DNA of 63,860 bases from a bacterium (GTDB lineage: Bacteria; Bdellovibrionota_C; UBA2361; RFPC01): positions 1 through 63,860 of the forward strand of contig JAUIIO010000023.1 in assembly GCA_030431715.1 (NCBI GenBank), written 5' to 3'. The translations under genes were made by a program, and so were the position numbers. This document shows positions 26,777 to 36,094 of the stretch, in pieces. Below the pieces are notes generated by a model. That model did no database searches, was not told the origin of the DNA, and was given only the letters and a program-made list of their open reading frames with translations. Position 1 is the first letter of the stretch; each line of letters opens with the position of its first letter.

Positions 26777-29203
26777 ATGACCATGAAATATCCCACACCC
26801 GAATCGCTCCCTGTTGTTTTGATGGTTTATAATAGACCAGATCATACTCAACAGGTCCTTCTCGCGCTCAAGCAACACCGAGTTACAAATCTTAGAATAT
26901 ACTGTGACGGCGCAAAATCTCCTGAACACGAGACTGCAGTAAACAAAACGAGAGAGCTTGTTCAGAATATCGATTGGATCACTCCAGAAGTGATATTTAG
27001 AGATTCGAACTATGGCCTAGCAAAATCAATTGTCGCTGCTGTAAATGAAGTATTTCAAGAAGAGGAATTTCTAATCTTATTTGAAGATGATTGCGTCCCG
27101 CAGGAGTATTTCTTTGAGTTTATGCATGAGTGCTATGTGCGATACCGTGGAAATGACAGAGTCGCAGGCATATCTGGATATTCTGTGGATCTGGGCGAGG
27201 ACGTCAGAAGTCAATTAAAAGATGATCTTTATTTCTATCCACGCATTGGCAGCTGGGGCTGGGGAACATGGAAAGAATCGTGGGGGCACTACGGGGCCGA
27301 CCTCAGTGCGCTCATAAGTGAATCGCAGAGAGAGGGTATAGATCTTGAACAGGGCGGAAGTGATATTCTCGAATCTCTGAATTTACTCCTTCAGGATAAG
27401 CTTAAGGATGTCTGGACTCTCAATTGGGTTCTCAGCGTTTACAACCAGAAGAAATATTATATTTATCCTAAGTATTCACACATTCAGAATATTGGAATGG
27501 ATGGCAGTGGTGTTCACTGTGGTCCGACAGAAATGTTTCAATCTCCATCTGCGCCATCAAAGCCTCAAAAATACCCTGAGACTGTCACTATAAACAGGGA
27601 TGCCTATTTAAAGATGCGTAGTTACTATGATGTCAGTGGAGGCTCCCCGGCCATAGAAGCTTTTACAAAACTCACAGCCGAACTCGAAAACTTCTCATCC
27701 GATCAATCAGAGACTATAAGTACGACAAAAAAGGGTATGCAAGAGTATACGGTTTTACACGTTATGCAGTGGCTGAGCCTCGGAGGTGCCGGTAGAGCCA
27801 TGATCTCTACTGCCAAGTACGCATCCCAAAAAGGGAATTGTCGTCACGAAGTATTTTCCTTCCTTCCACCCGATCCTGAGGCTGTTCAATTTGCAAGGAG
27901 CGAGGGCATGCACGTTCATGAAACACAGTCCAGAGAGGATCTCTTCACCGCTATAGAGCGAGCGGATATTGTTCAACTCGAGTGGTGGAACAGTGCGGAA
28001 ATGTACGACTTTATGATGTCAGATCTGCCTCCTTGTAGGCTTACGGCATGGTTTCATGTTGGTGGACATAAAGAGCCTCAGGTTCTCACCGATGAATTAC
28101 TTGAGTTTCTTGATTTCCTTATCCCATGCAGTCCCTTTACCTTTTATGCTCCGGCAATCACGGAATATATTCAGCGGTACGGAAGTGACAATGTCCGAAT
28201 AGCCTACGGTGCCGCTGACTTTGCCAGACTGAGGGATTATCAAAAAAACCCTCAGAACAATTTTACTGTCGGCTACATCGGCACCGTCGATTATTTAAAA
28301 ATGCACCCACGCTTTGCAGAAATGAGTCTTGCGATAGATATTCCAGATGTAAAATTCGTTCTGTGCGGAGACGGGGCAGCCAGACATGATATAGAGAGAA
28401 AAGCTTTAACTGCTGGCAAGCAAGATTCATTTACCTTCACCGGGCAAGTCGCCGAAATCCTTCCTCACCTTGAAAAGTTTGATGTTTTTGGATACCCGCT
28501 CTGCGAAGAAACATATGCTGCAGCGGAAGTTGTTATACAGGAAGTCATGTATGTCGGTGTTCCGCCTGTGGTCTTTCCATATGGCGGTGTGAAATATCTT
28601 GTGCAGGATAATTTTAATGGTGTTGTTGTACATTCCGCAAAACAGTACCGGGAGGCAATAGAGTGGCTCTATAACTCCCCTTCGGAACGAAAAAGAATTT
28701 CTGAGAATGCAATGCGTTATGCTCGAGATGTTTTCGGTGCTGAGATCGCTTCTGAACAGCTCTTAAAAGCCTACGATTCAATGTTGAGCATGGAAAAAAC
28801 TACTCGAAAATGGGGTCTGAGCCGCAAAAGATTGCTCCTGAATGATACGCTAAGAATTGAGGATATCTTCAAAAGAGAAGCTCATGGAGCTTCAGGACAT
28901 GAAATATTCCTTACGTCGCTCGGCAAGTCTCATAATGAGATATTCTCACGAAGCATTACAGCAAAGTCGCCAACAGAAATACACCAAATAGACTCTGAAA
29001 TCGCTGGGTCATCGCTCTTGCTGCGTCTCACTGTTACCAATCAGTACCTCAGACGCTTTCCTGAGGATAGATATCTTCACTTTTGGGCTGGCTTAATGCT
29101 CCAGCACGAAGGCCAAAATGACGAGGCAAGACAGCACTATCAAATGGCGGAAAGACTTGGTATGGATCTCTCAAGACTGGCAGCGCACTTAGAAAGCCTT
29201 TAG
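26777..29203 (+). CDS. GT2-GT4 fusion glycosyltransferase with C-terminal TPR
   Basis: An 808-residue protein with two catalytic modules: an N-terminal GT2/GNT-I-like domain (VVLMVYNRPDHTQQVL, LFEDDCVPQEYFFEF with the metal-binding EDD, IGSWGWGTWKESW) and, from about residue 320, a GT-B / GT4 domain (LGGAGRAMISTA, VGYIGTVDYLKMH, LCGDGAARHDIE, EVVIQEVMYVGVPPVVF). The tail (FWAGLMLQHEGQNDEARQHY) is a TPR-like pair. Both catalytic modules look complete. It starts 4 nt after the preceding giant glycosyltransferase, so the two work in one transcript and perhaps on the same growing chain. Confidence 0.85.
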   Translation: MTMKYPTPESLPVVLMVYNRPDHTQQVLLALKQHRVTNLRIYCDGAKSPEHETAVNKTRELVQNIDWITPEVIFRDSNYGLAKSIVAAVNEVFQEEEFLILFEDDCVPQEYFFEFMHECYVRYRGNDRVAGISGYSVDLGEDVRSQLKDDLYFYPRIGSWGWGTWKESWGHYGADLSALISESQREGIDLEQGGSDILESLNLLLQDKLKDVWTLNWVLSVYNQKKYYIYPKYSHIQNIGMDGSGVHCGPTEMFQSPSAPSKPQKYPETVTINRDAYLKMRSYYDVSGGSPAIEAFTKLTAELENFSSDQSETISTTKKGMQEYTVLHVMQWLSLGGAGRAMISTAKYASQKGNCRHEVFSFLPPDPEAVQFARSEGMHVHETQSREDLFTAIERADIVQLEWWNSAEMYDFMMSDLPPCRLTAWFHVGGHKEPQVLTDELLEFLDFLIPCSPFTFYAPAITEYIQRYGSDNVRIAYGAADFARLRDYQKNPQNNFTVGYIGTVDYLKMHPRFAEMSLAIDIPDVKFVLCGDGAARHDIERKALTAGKQDSFTFTGQVAEILPHLEKFDVFGYPLCEETYAAAEVVIQEVMYVGVPPVVFPYGGVKYLVQDNFNGVVVHSAKQYREAIEWLYNSPSERKRISENAMRYARDVFGAEIASEQLLKAYDSMLSMEKTTRKWGLSRKRLLLNDTLRIEDIFKREAHGASGHEIFLTSLGKSHNEIFSRSITAKSPTEIHQIDSEIAGSSLLLRLTVTNQYLRRFPEDRYLHFWAGLMLQHEGQNDEARQHYQMAERLGMDLSRLAAHLESL

Positions 29204-29205
29204 GC

Positions 29206-29847
29206 CTACTGCTTTTGAGCAATGACTCTTACTTGATAGTTGTTATTTTTCAAAGCATGCTGAACGCATTCGGCATGATATTCAGAAAGTGGTTTAGAGC
29301 GATATGCAGTGAGGTAATCTGGAGTCCATTGGTGCCTGAGTACGTCCGATGAGAGTACTTTAAAGCCTGCTAGCTTTATAAGATTTCCAAATGTCATCGG
29401 ACACCAAGTATAAAGATGCTGATTTATGTCATCCTCTTCATAGGCAAATCCGGCGCTACCCGGTTGTTCGCAGGGAACAACGAGAACTATTTTTCCACCA
29501 CCCTTTACTTTCTCACGAAGCGTCACCAGCGTCTCAACAGGATTGGGCACATGCTCAAAAACATGGTTTGAAATAACAAGATCGAAAAAATCATTCTCTA
29601 TCTGATCAAACGAAGAAAATACCTTGAGACCAATTGACTCCGCGTGGCCCCGGGCGCTATCTGAAATTTCAAAACCGTATTTCTCTTGGCAATCTATATT
29701 GTTCAGGAGAAACCCGCCCCCACAGCCAAAATCAAGAATTCGGAGACTAGGTGCAATAAAGTCTTGAAATTTAAATAGGTTCAGGACTCCGCCCGCCTGT
29801 CCTATCTCTTTCTGATACTTCCAGTATTCCTCGTCATAGTGGCTCAT
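29206..29847 (-). CDS. Class I SAM-dependent methyltransferase
   Basis: A 213-residue methyltransferase without an N-terminal Cys module: LRILDFGCGGGFLLNNI near residue 35, GFEISDSARGHA for the strand-2 acidic residue, and SNHVFEHVPNPVETL near 95. The call is secure; the acceptor is unknown. It is convergent with the glycosyltransferase (2-bp gap) and is transcribed alone, divergent from the methyltransferase at 30012 with 164 bp between the starts. Confidence 0.82.
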   Translation of the reverse strand: MSHYDEEYWKYQKEIGQAGGVLNLFKFQDFIAPSLRILDFGCGGGFLLNNIDCQEKYGFEISDSARGHAESIGLKVFSSFDQIENDFFDLVISNHVFEHVPNPVETLVTLREKVKGGGKIVLVVPCEQPGSAGFAYEEDDINQHLYTWCPMTFGNLIKLAGFKVLSSDVLRHQWTPDYLTAYRSKPLSEYHAECVQHALKNNNYQVRVIAQKQ

Positions 29848-30011
29848 TATTTCTCAGTCCTTTGTTTCAGATGCCCCGCACTGTAGAGATACACCATGTG
29901 CTTGATTTTGCAAACAAAATTATATTTTTTCTAAAACCTTTTAAGAGCTCTCTGACATCTAAATTAATCTAAAGTACTTATTGGGCAAAACCTGAAATAG
30001 AGAGGAATGCT

Positions 30012-30944
30012 ATGATCGAGCGTTTAACAAATTGTCAACTCTGTGGATCTTCAAACTTTGTGCATCTCGATGTTGGACTAAAAGATGATGCGTACAAAAA
30101 GTTGCTCGATCTCAAAGGCGAAATTGGATGGTCTCTCTGTACAGATTGTAGCTACATCTTTCAAAATCCTCGCGCAACTCGTGAGGTCCAAGAATCATTT
30201 TATACCAAAAGTAATTACCGAATGACTAATCCTGAACCGATATCGCAGGGATATATCGACTATGCTCCTTATCAATTACTGCGATTCGAGGCGTGGTTTT
30301 TGATGAATGGATATCCTCTCAGATCTATACAAAATGCAAATTGTCTTGACTATGGTTGCGGAATTGGAGGAGCTCTAAACTTTCTTGCAGAGAAAAATAA
30401 CACAAATTTCGGTGTCGAGCTGGACAGGCAGCTTTCTGATTACGGTAATAAGAATCATCAAATCAAAATCGTTCCCACCGCAAACGACCTCCCTGCCGAT
30501 GTGCAGTTTGATTTTATTTTTTCCCATAACGCTGTAGAACACGTGTATGACCCAAATGATTTTTTCTCTTTCGCTCAAAAGAGGATCAAGTCCAATGGGA
30601 TTTTAGCTGTAGTCGTTCCAGCTTGGAGATATTCAAATACAACTGAATCTCTCGATGAGTTTAATGCAAGTCATAACACTATGTGGGATCATGTTTCTCT
30701 TTCAAATTTCTATAATAAATATGGATTTTACATGCACTCATACTTATACTCGAATCCGAATGCTCAGGGTGATTGGGATATCTGCGGAATAGGTTATCGT
30801 TCAGAGAGAAAGAATCATTACACTTTTGATGTAAATGATGTTCTGGCGGAGCTATCAACGAACATTCGTCGTCGTTACGAAGAGCGGTTGAACTCGGGAA
30901 ATATGTATACTGAGCTTGTAGCAGCTCAAGCTGCCACAAGCTAA
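30012..30944 (+). CDS. Class I SAM-dependent methyltransferase with N-terminal zinc-ribbon-like module
   Basis: A 310-residue methyltransferase: N-terminal Cys pairs CQLCGSSNF and CTDCSYIFQNP (typical of the sugar C-methyltransferase / Methyltransf_13-like N-terminus), then LDYGCGIGGALNFLAE near 115 and SHNAVEHVYDP near 175 in the SAM fold. GAGAGGA lies 10 nt before the ATG. It leads a rightward unit with a formyltransferase, a NeuB-type synthase and a deacetylase (32-nt, 8-nt and overlapping junctions), so its target is probably the same sugar. Confidence 0.82.
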   Translation: MIERLTNCQLCGSSNFVHLDVGLKDDAYKKLLDLKGEIGWSLCTDCSYIFQNPRATREVQESFYTKSNYRMTNPEPISQGYIDYAPYQLLRFEAWFLMNGYPLRSIQNANCLDYGCGIGGALNFLAEKNNTNFGVELDRQLSDYGNKNHQIKIVPTANDLPADVQFDFIFSHNAVEHVYDPNDFFSFAQKRIKSNGILAVVVPAWRYSNTTESLDEFNASHNTMWDHVSLSNFYNKYGFYMHSYLYSNPNAQGDWDICGIGYRSERKNHYTFDVNDVLAELSTNIRRRYEERLNSGNMYTELVAAQAATS

Positions 30945-30976
30945 TTGATTCTTGCCAGAATCAACTATTTAAAACT

Positions 30977-31690
30977 ATGAAGATCGTTGTTCTTACAACT
31001 GACACCTCACATCATAATTACATAGTGCGTGAAATCGACAAGCTTTTCTGCATCTCTCACGTACTTGAGGAGACCACATCCCTTCAGCCATCTTTCGACA
31101 CTTACCATTCTTATGTAAAGAAACAAGATGCTTATGAATGGGAACTCTTCTTTGATGGCAAAAAGACCGCACTCAGAACTCTTGCCGAAACAAGCAGCTA
31201 TCCATCTATAAATTCACATGAGGCCGTTCTGAAACTACGCGAACTCTCCCCTGATATAGTAATTACTATCGGCACTGGTAAGCTGAGCAAGGAAGTCATC
31301 AAATGCTGTCCGGACGGTTTTATAAATCTACATGGCGGCGACCCTGAAGAATATCGAGGTCTTGATTCCCACCTCTGGGCAATATACCACCGTGACTACG
31401 ATGCACTAATGGCAACTCTGCATATGCTTACCCCCGACCTAGATGCTGGCGACATTCTATATCGTGAAAAAATAGGGCTCCTTCCTCGTCTCCCCTTTTA
31501 TAAACTTCGTGCCGAAAACGTGAAAGTTTGTGTAAGGCTCTTGTGTAGAGCGCTGAGCGAATATCAAGAAAAAAAAGAATTTTCTCACTATCCTCAAATG
31601 AGGAAGGGAAGGTATTATTCATTTATGCCCGCACCTTTAAAAAAAATATGCGTAGCTCGCTTTGAAAGGTACACCGCCACTTTTATTTAA
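30977..31690 (+). CDS. Formyltransferase-family protein (sugar N-formyltransferase type)
   Basis: A 237-residue protein with the formyltransferase fold: MKIVVLTTD start, LSPDIVITIGTGKLS, and the active-site stretch FINLHGGDPEEYRGLDSH (the Asn-x-His pair of the family) followed by LDAGDIL, the conserved Asp. Sugar N-formyltransferases transfer a formyl group from 10-formyl-THF to an amino sugar; the length fits that group and not the 310-residue tRNA enzyme. The 8-nt gap to the NeuB-type gene argues for a formylated nonulosonate or precursor. The N-terminal 90 residues are divergent, so activity is inferred. Confidence 0.72.
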   Translation: MKIVVLTTDTSHHNYIVREIDKLFCISHVLEETTSLQPSFDTYHSYVKKQDAYEWELFFDGKKTALRTLAETSSYPSINSHEAVLKLRELSPDIVITIGTGKLSKEVIKCCPDGFINLHGGDPEEYRGLDSHLWAIYHRDYDALMATLHMLTPDLDAGDILYREKIGLLPRLPFYKLRAENVKVCVRLLCRALSEYQEKKEFSHYPQMRKGRYYSFMPAPLKKICVARFERYTATFI

Positions 31691-31698
31691 AAATATTT

Positions 31699-32709
31699 AT
31701 GATCATAAATGACGTTAATACTAACGATGAAGTCTTTGTTATTGCAGAGATCGGCAACAATCACGAGGGCAGCTTGTCTCTAGCAAAGGAGATGATACAC
31801 GGCGTGGCCTCAACAGGTGCACATGCTGTAAAGTTTCAGACATTTAAGACTGAGCACTACGTCTCCAGAGAAAATCCAGACAGATTTAAAACTTTACAGA
31901 GTTTTGAGCTCACACATGATGAATTTCGTGAGCTCGCCGAGCTTGCTAGAAGCCTGAGCCTTATCTTCCTCTCAACACCTTTTGATCTTTATAGTGCAAA
32001 ATTTTTAGATGAGCTCGTCCCAGCCTACAAGATTGGTTCGGGCGAGAATTCTTTTTACCCACTACTTGAATGTGTTGCCAGAACAGGTAAGCCTGTAATT
32101 CTCTCCACAGGGCTTGCTGACATCGAACAAATTCGACGTTCCGTGAATTTCATCACTCAGATCTGGGCTGAAGGGGGCACAAATCCCGGGCTTGCAGTTC
32201 TTCATTGCGTAACAAGCTATCCCGTAGCCGATGAAGATCTCAACTTGAGCGCTATTACTGCTTTGAAATCAGAGCTTTCTGCTACAATTGGTTATTCAGA
32301 TCATGCCCTTGGGATTGAGCCTGCTATTATCGCCGTTGCTCTTGGTGCCCGTATTATAGAGAAGCACTTTACTCTTGATAAAAACATGTCTGACTTTCGT
32401 GATCATAAAATCTCTTCTACTCCGGAGGAGCTCACTGAATTAGTTGATCGGATTAAACAACTCTCGACGTGGCTTGGAGATGGAAATCCAGCGCCTCGGA
32501 ATTGTGAAGAAAAAGTATCACAGCTGATTCGCCGCTCAATTGTTTCTAGCGCGCCACTTACTTCGGGCACAGTCCTCTCCGAAGAGCACCTATCTTGGAC
32601 TAGGCCATCCGGGGGACTCGCTCCCGGAGAAGAGCATCTTGTTGTTGGAAAAAAGCTTATGAGAGATCTGGAAGCAGGTGATAGAATACGACTCGAGGAT
32701 CTAGCGTGA
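31699..32709 (+). CDS. NeuB/PseI/LegI-family nonulosonic acid synthase
   Basis: A 336-residue enzyme: VIAEIGNNHEGSLSLAKEM and AVKFQTFKTEHY at the N-terminus, AYKIGSGENSFYPLLE near 115, GYSDHALG near 195, EKHFTLDKNM near 220, and a C-terminal SAF/antifreeze-like domain (RRSIVSSAPLTSGTVL to the end). NeuB enzymes condense phosphoenolpyruvate with an N-acetylhexose-type aldehyde sugar to give sialic, legionaminic or pseudaminic acids. It overlaps the deacetylase by 4 nt. With the cytidylyltransferase at 16346 it is the strongest marker for an activated nonulosonate in this island. Confidence 0.88.
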   Translation: MIINDVNTNDEVFVIAEIGNNHEGSLSLAKEMIHGVASTGAHAVKFQTFKTEHYVSRENPDRFKTLQSFELTHDEFRELAELARSLSLIFLSTPFDLYSAKFLDELVPAYKIGSGENSFYPLLECVARTGKPVILSTGLADIEQIRRSVNFITQIWAEGGTNPGLAVLHCVTSYPVADEDLNLSAITALKSELSATIGYSDHALGIEPAIIAVALGARIIEKHFTLDKNMSDFRDHKISSTPEELTELVDRIKQLSTWLGDGNPAPRNCEEKVSQLIRRSIVSSAPLTSGTVLSEEHLSWTRPSGGLAPGEEHLVVGKKLMRDLEAGDRIRLEDLA

Positions 32710-33641
32710 CAACCTCTTCAGATAGGCATCTGCCTTCGTTCCCACAATATCTCTTGAAGAAAAATGCTCTTAATATTTATCTCTTTCATGGTGTAGTTAA
32801 AGAAATTCCAGAAGGTGTTGAAAACTACATACGAAAGCACGTGGAGGAGGACTATTTTCATAACTTTTTGAAGGAGTCAAAGACTCTAGGCAAAGCATTG
32901 AGCATTGATGAGGCTGTATATCATATACAAAATAAGGAGCCTCTGCCGCCTTATGCTTTTGTGGTGACTTTTGACGATGGCTTTGAGAACAATTACTCAG
33001 TTGCGGCACCTGTGCTAAGCGATCTAGGCATTCAAGCCGTATTTTACATTACTTCAAATTGGGTGGACACAAATGCAATGGCTTGGGTAGATAAAGCAGA
33101 GCTGGCCTTGCGCTCTTGCGCGGATGCCTCAATATCTCTTGATTTTTTAGATCGAGAATATGTCGTCACAAACACGGCAGAAAAAATTGAATTCATGACA
33201 GTACTTCGTCGAAAAGTAAAATCAACGCCGGAGATTGAGTATGAGTCTCTTGTTGCTGAAATTTACAAACAGTGCGGTCTACATATGCTCCATTCTTCGG
33301 ACGAGCCACTTTATAAAAAGCTTTCATGGAAGCAAGTTTCAGAGATTGCCTCTGACTCACTTTTCACAATTGGTGGCCACACTCACACTCATCCTATTAT
33401 GTCATATATCGATACAGCCTCATGCGACGAGGAGATTAGGAAATGTCTGGATCTCATTCAATATCACACTGGTACACGATCTGTGCATTTTGCATACCCT
33501 GACGGGCAGTTGCAGCACTATAACAAAACTGTGATTGAGCTTTTAAAGAAAAGGGGTATCATATGTTGTCCAAGTGCCCAACCGGGCTATAATCACCTTG
33601 GTGCAGATCTTTTTAATCTCTGCCGTAACATGATTACCTAG
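32706..33641 (+). CDS. Polysaccharide deacetylase (NodB-type) family protein
   Basis: A 311-residue protein with NodB motifs: VVTFDDGFENNYSVA (metal-binding Asp pair, near residue 85) and IGGHTHTHPIMSY near 220 (the H-x3/4-H metal motif), then a conserved C-terminal FAYPDG. Such enzymes remove N- or O-acetyl groups from sugars. No signal peptide is visible, so it probably acts in the cytosol on a precursor, unlike secreted chitin or peptidoglycan deacetylases. The GTG start overlaps the stop of the NeuB-type gene. Deacetylation next to an N-formyltransferase suggests an exchange of acyl groups on one amino sugar. Confidence 0.78.
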   Translation: MTTSSDRHLPSFPQYLLKKNALNIYLFHGVVKEIPEGVENYIRKHVEEDYFHNFLKESKTLGKALSIDEAVYHIQNKEPLPPYAFVVTFDDGFENNYSVAAPVLSDLGIQAVFYITSNWVDTNAMAWVDKAELALRSCADASISLDFLDREYVVTNTAEKIEFMTVLRRKVKSTPEIEYESLVAEIYKQCGLHMLHSSDEPLYKKLSWKQVSEIASDSLFTIGGHTHTHPIMSYIDTASCDEEIRKCLDLIQYHTGTRSVHFAYPDGQLQHYNKTVIELLKKRGIICCPSAQPGYNHLGADLFNLCRNMIT

Positions 33642-33824
33642 TGTAACTCCACGTGTCGCGTGTGCCTTCTATTATTCAAAATTCAACTATAATATCCAAC
33701 AGTTCCTCTTTATTTGACTGACGTGTTTCTTTTTCTTAGCCTCATGTTCAAGCATCATAACAATTACATAACATAAGCTAGGGGCTTCATTGCAAATTGA
33801 TTTATACAATACTGTAACCTCACT

Positions 33825-34964
33825 ATGAGCTCTTCAATCATCTTATATCCACACGCAGGCAGAACCGGAGGTACATTTCTATGCAAGGTGCTTAATGTGG
33901 CTCTTTCTGGCTATGCCCATGAGCACTACGATCTTAAGGAAGACCTTTGGAACAGGTTCCGGTATCTAAATAAGAAGCATCTTTCTCACATTAAGATGAT
34001 TTCTGGTCATGGTGTGCAGTACGGTACCCACCGATACATTGATTGGCCATGCCAGTATGTAGCTTTGATACGTGAGCCCGTAGATAGAGTCATTTCTCAA
34101 TACTATGCCTACATGACCGATCCCAAATATGCGCTTCACAAAAATTTCGTAGAGCAAAAACTAACGTTAGAGGAGTTCTCACGTAGAAATCCCAACATGC
34201 AGATTAAGCAGCTCCTTGGCGGGGAATATTATTTTAAAGACCAGTTGGCTGACTGGGCTGTTGAAGATACATTTAATTTTCTATCGAAGCATTATCCAAT
34301 TTTAGGCACTACTAAGACCTTATTTGAATTCCTGCATGTTCTCGGAAAACATATTGGCATTGAAGAGTACCCTTTAGTTGGCAAGGGCAGGGTAAATAAG
34401 AAGAGAAAAATGGTGGACGAAGTCCCCGCGAAAGTGCGAGAGGCCATTAAAAGTCACAATAAATTAGATGGTATTTTGTATGAAGTTGCTAAAAAGAAAA
34501 TTGATCTGGACTTTAATGCTTTGAGCACAGCGGAACAACAAGCCGCAAGAAATCACGAATTTAGAACAAAACTCTATCATCAAAATTTCAAATCTATTAA
34601 CCACGAATTGTTTGACTTAAAAGCGTTGCAACGTCTCCTTTTTCATGGGGAAATTGATGTTGTTGCCATATCTATCGCTCGTTTAGTAAAGATTGATAAG
34701 CAAGATATTGAAAACTTTGCTCATGCATTTAACGGGCTTAAGCATACAAAAATTAATATTCTAAAAACCGATATATTATCAGGATCGCCTCTTGAAGAAT
34801 TAAAAATTCCCGATACTACGATTTCTCTCATTAAAAAATCTAAATGTAAGATAGTTATATTCACCGACCCAAGCGAGGACTTCATAGTTAAAGATGCTTT
34901 AAAAGCAAACGGCATTAAAGAGAAAGATATGTGTTTTCTCCTTAATGCCATACCTTCGTTTTAA
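33825..34964 (+). CDS. Sulfotransferase-family protein with extra C-terminal domain (paralogue 2)
   Basis: A 379-residue paralogue of the protein at 7480-8586: PHAGRTGGTFLCKVL near residue 10 for the phosphosulfate loop and IREPVDRVISQYYAYM near 80 for the 3'-phosphate motif. The last 110 residues (from IDVVAISIARLVKI) again form an alpha/beta domain ending in hydrophobic residues, as in the paralogue. Codons here are markedly A/T-rich compared with the neighbours, a mild sign of different origin. It is transcribed alone after a 183-bp gap. Confidence 0.72.
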   Translation: MSSSIILYPHAGRTGGTFLCKVLNVALSGYAHEHYDLKEDLWNRFRYLNKKHLSHIKMISGHGVQYGTHRYIDWPCQYVALIREPVDRVISQYYAYMTDPKYALHKNFVEQKLTLEEFSRRNPNMQIKQLLGGEYYFKDQLADWAVEDTFNFLSKHYPILGTTKTLFEFLHVLGKHIGIEEYPLVGKGRVNKKRKMVDEVPAKVREAIKSHNKLDGILYEVAKKKIDLDFNALSTAEQQAARNHEFRTKLYHQNFKSINHELFDLKALQRLLFHGEIDVVAISIARLVKIDKQDIENFAHAFNGLKHTKINILKTDILSGSPLEELKIPDTTISLIKKSKCKIVIFTDPSEDFIVKDALKANGIKEKDMCFLLNAIPSF

Positions 34965-34986
34965 AGAGGGGCGCCGACGCCCCTCT
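34965..34986. terminator. Strong hairpin between convergent genes
   Basis: AGAGGGGCG and CGCCCCTCT pair perfectly around CCGA, starting directly after the sulfotransferase stop codon. On the minus strand the hairpin is followed by TTTAAAA, on the plus strand by AAAATAA, so it may serve both the sulfotransferase gene and the convergent gene at 35009. Confidence 0.7.
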
Positions 34987-35008
34987 AAAATAATCTAAGC
35001 AGATTTCA

Positions 35009-35989
35009 TTACCTGATACAACGAAACGATGCGGTATCTTCTGGGTATGTAGAGTTCCACGCTACTAACCGATAGCTTGCGCTTTGGCATGATTTTTCGG
35101 CATTGAATACTGGGACTGCTACACCAGCTCCAAAATTTGTCGTATCTATTGTTAAGGAATAATTTGAGCTCCACTCGTAAGCTGTATTTATGGTGACTCC
35201 TAGAGAGGCCTTGAGCTTACAGATATACTTAATTTCCCCAATTTCCGGTAATCTTTTGTCTTCTTGTAAACAGATATCTCTTGCCTGCTCCCATGCCGCT
35301 GCGCTTCTGTAAGATTTTTCAACACAGAAACCAAGGCCAGAACTAGCTATTTCAACAAAGGCCTCTGAAGAGCTTTCACAATCATCTTCATGCGGAACAA
35401 ATAATGATTTTTGTGCTGCTAGGCTCGTCCACATATCCGAACCATTGGCTGGCCCGAAACTCACTGGAAGCGGACCAGTAGTCCCTCCTTCACAAGCTTC
35501 CTCTCTCACTTGAATTGCATCAGCGATTATATACTTTTCAGAGGAAGGAGTATCGCCTGTGTATACTCTTACTGCCGTAGGATTTTGAAATACTGAATCT
35601 CCGCCAGAGGTAGAAAGCACATTGAAAGCATTCGTATTAATATTCTGATTCTGAATACTCTCCGCAGTTCCGCCGTCGTGGTCTATCTCGTATTTTACAT
35701 TTGTTGCCCGAGTTCCGGCACCATTGGCGTTCCAGATTGCTGAGATTTCGTAGCATTTATCAGAATCAACCTGACCAGTAAGGCTCCACTCAACGTATGA
35801 CCCGTCTTGCTGCAAGTTGTCGTGAATATAATCTCCACCAAATGCAACTGAAGTCTGGCTTGAGCCGTTTGGCCAAGTGCCTGTTACGGTTGCTTGGTTT
35901 TCATCTAGTATAAATGACTGTGCGTTTGCTGCCGTGGCTGCAAATAAGACTACGGTGAGCATTAACAAGCTTTGCAATTTCTTTCTCAT
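35009..35989 (-). CDS. Secreted golvesin/Xly-CBD-like protein
   Basis: A 326-residue exported protein: signal peptide of about 23 residues (hydrophobic core LLMLTVVLFAATAANA, cut before QSF), then a beta-sandwich like the golvesin / xanthan-lyase carbohydrate-binding domain (IWNANGAGTRATNVKYEIDH near 85, YIIADAIQVRE near 155). The C-terminal half has paired Cys residues and a RLPEIGEIKYIC stretch recalling the formylglycine-generating-enzyme / C-type-lectin-like fold. GGAGG stands before the ATG. A surface carbohydrate-binding or matrix role is likely beside the collagen-like gene. Confidence 0.62.
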   Translation of the reverse strand: MRKKLQSLLMLTVVLFAATAANAQSFILDENQATVTGTWPNGSSQTSVAFGGDYIHDNLQQDGSYVEWSLTGQVDSDKCYEISAIWNANGAGTRATNVKYEIDHDGGTAESIQNQNINTNAFNVLSTSGGDSVFQNPTAVRVYTGDTPSSEKYIIADAIQVREEACEGGTTGPLPVSFGPANGSDMWTSLAAQKSLFVPHEDDCESSSEAFVEIASSGLGFCVEKSYRSAAAWEQARDICLQEDKRLPEIGEIKYICKLKASLGVTINTAYEWSSNYSLTIDTTNFGAGVAVPVFNAEKSCQSASYRLVAWNSTYPEDTASFRCIR

Positions 35990-36094
35990 GGAGTTCCTCC
36001 GCTTTTTGTTCCGGCAGACTCTACCGCATAAATATTCTTATGAATATGAGTATTAGGTGAGAAATCGTAGAGAGAAAATCCGTGAGTTGTCTGA

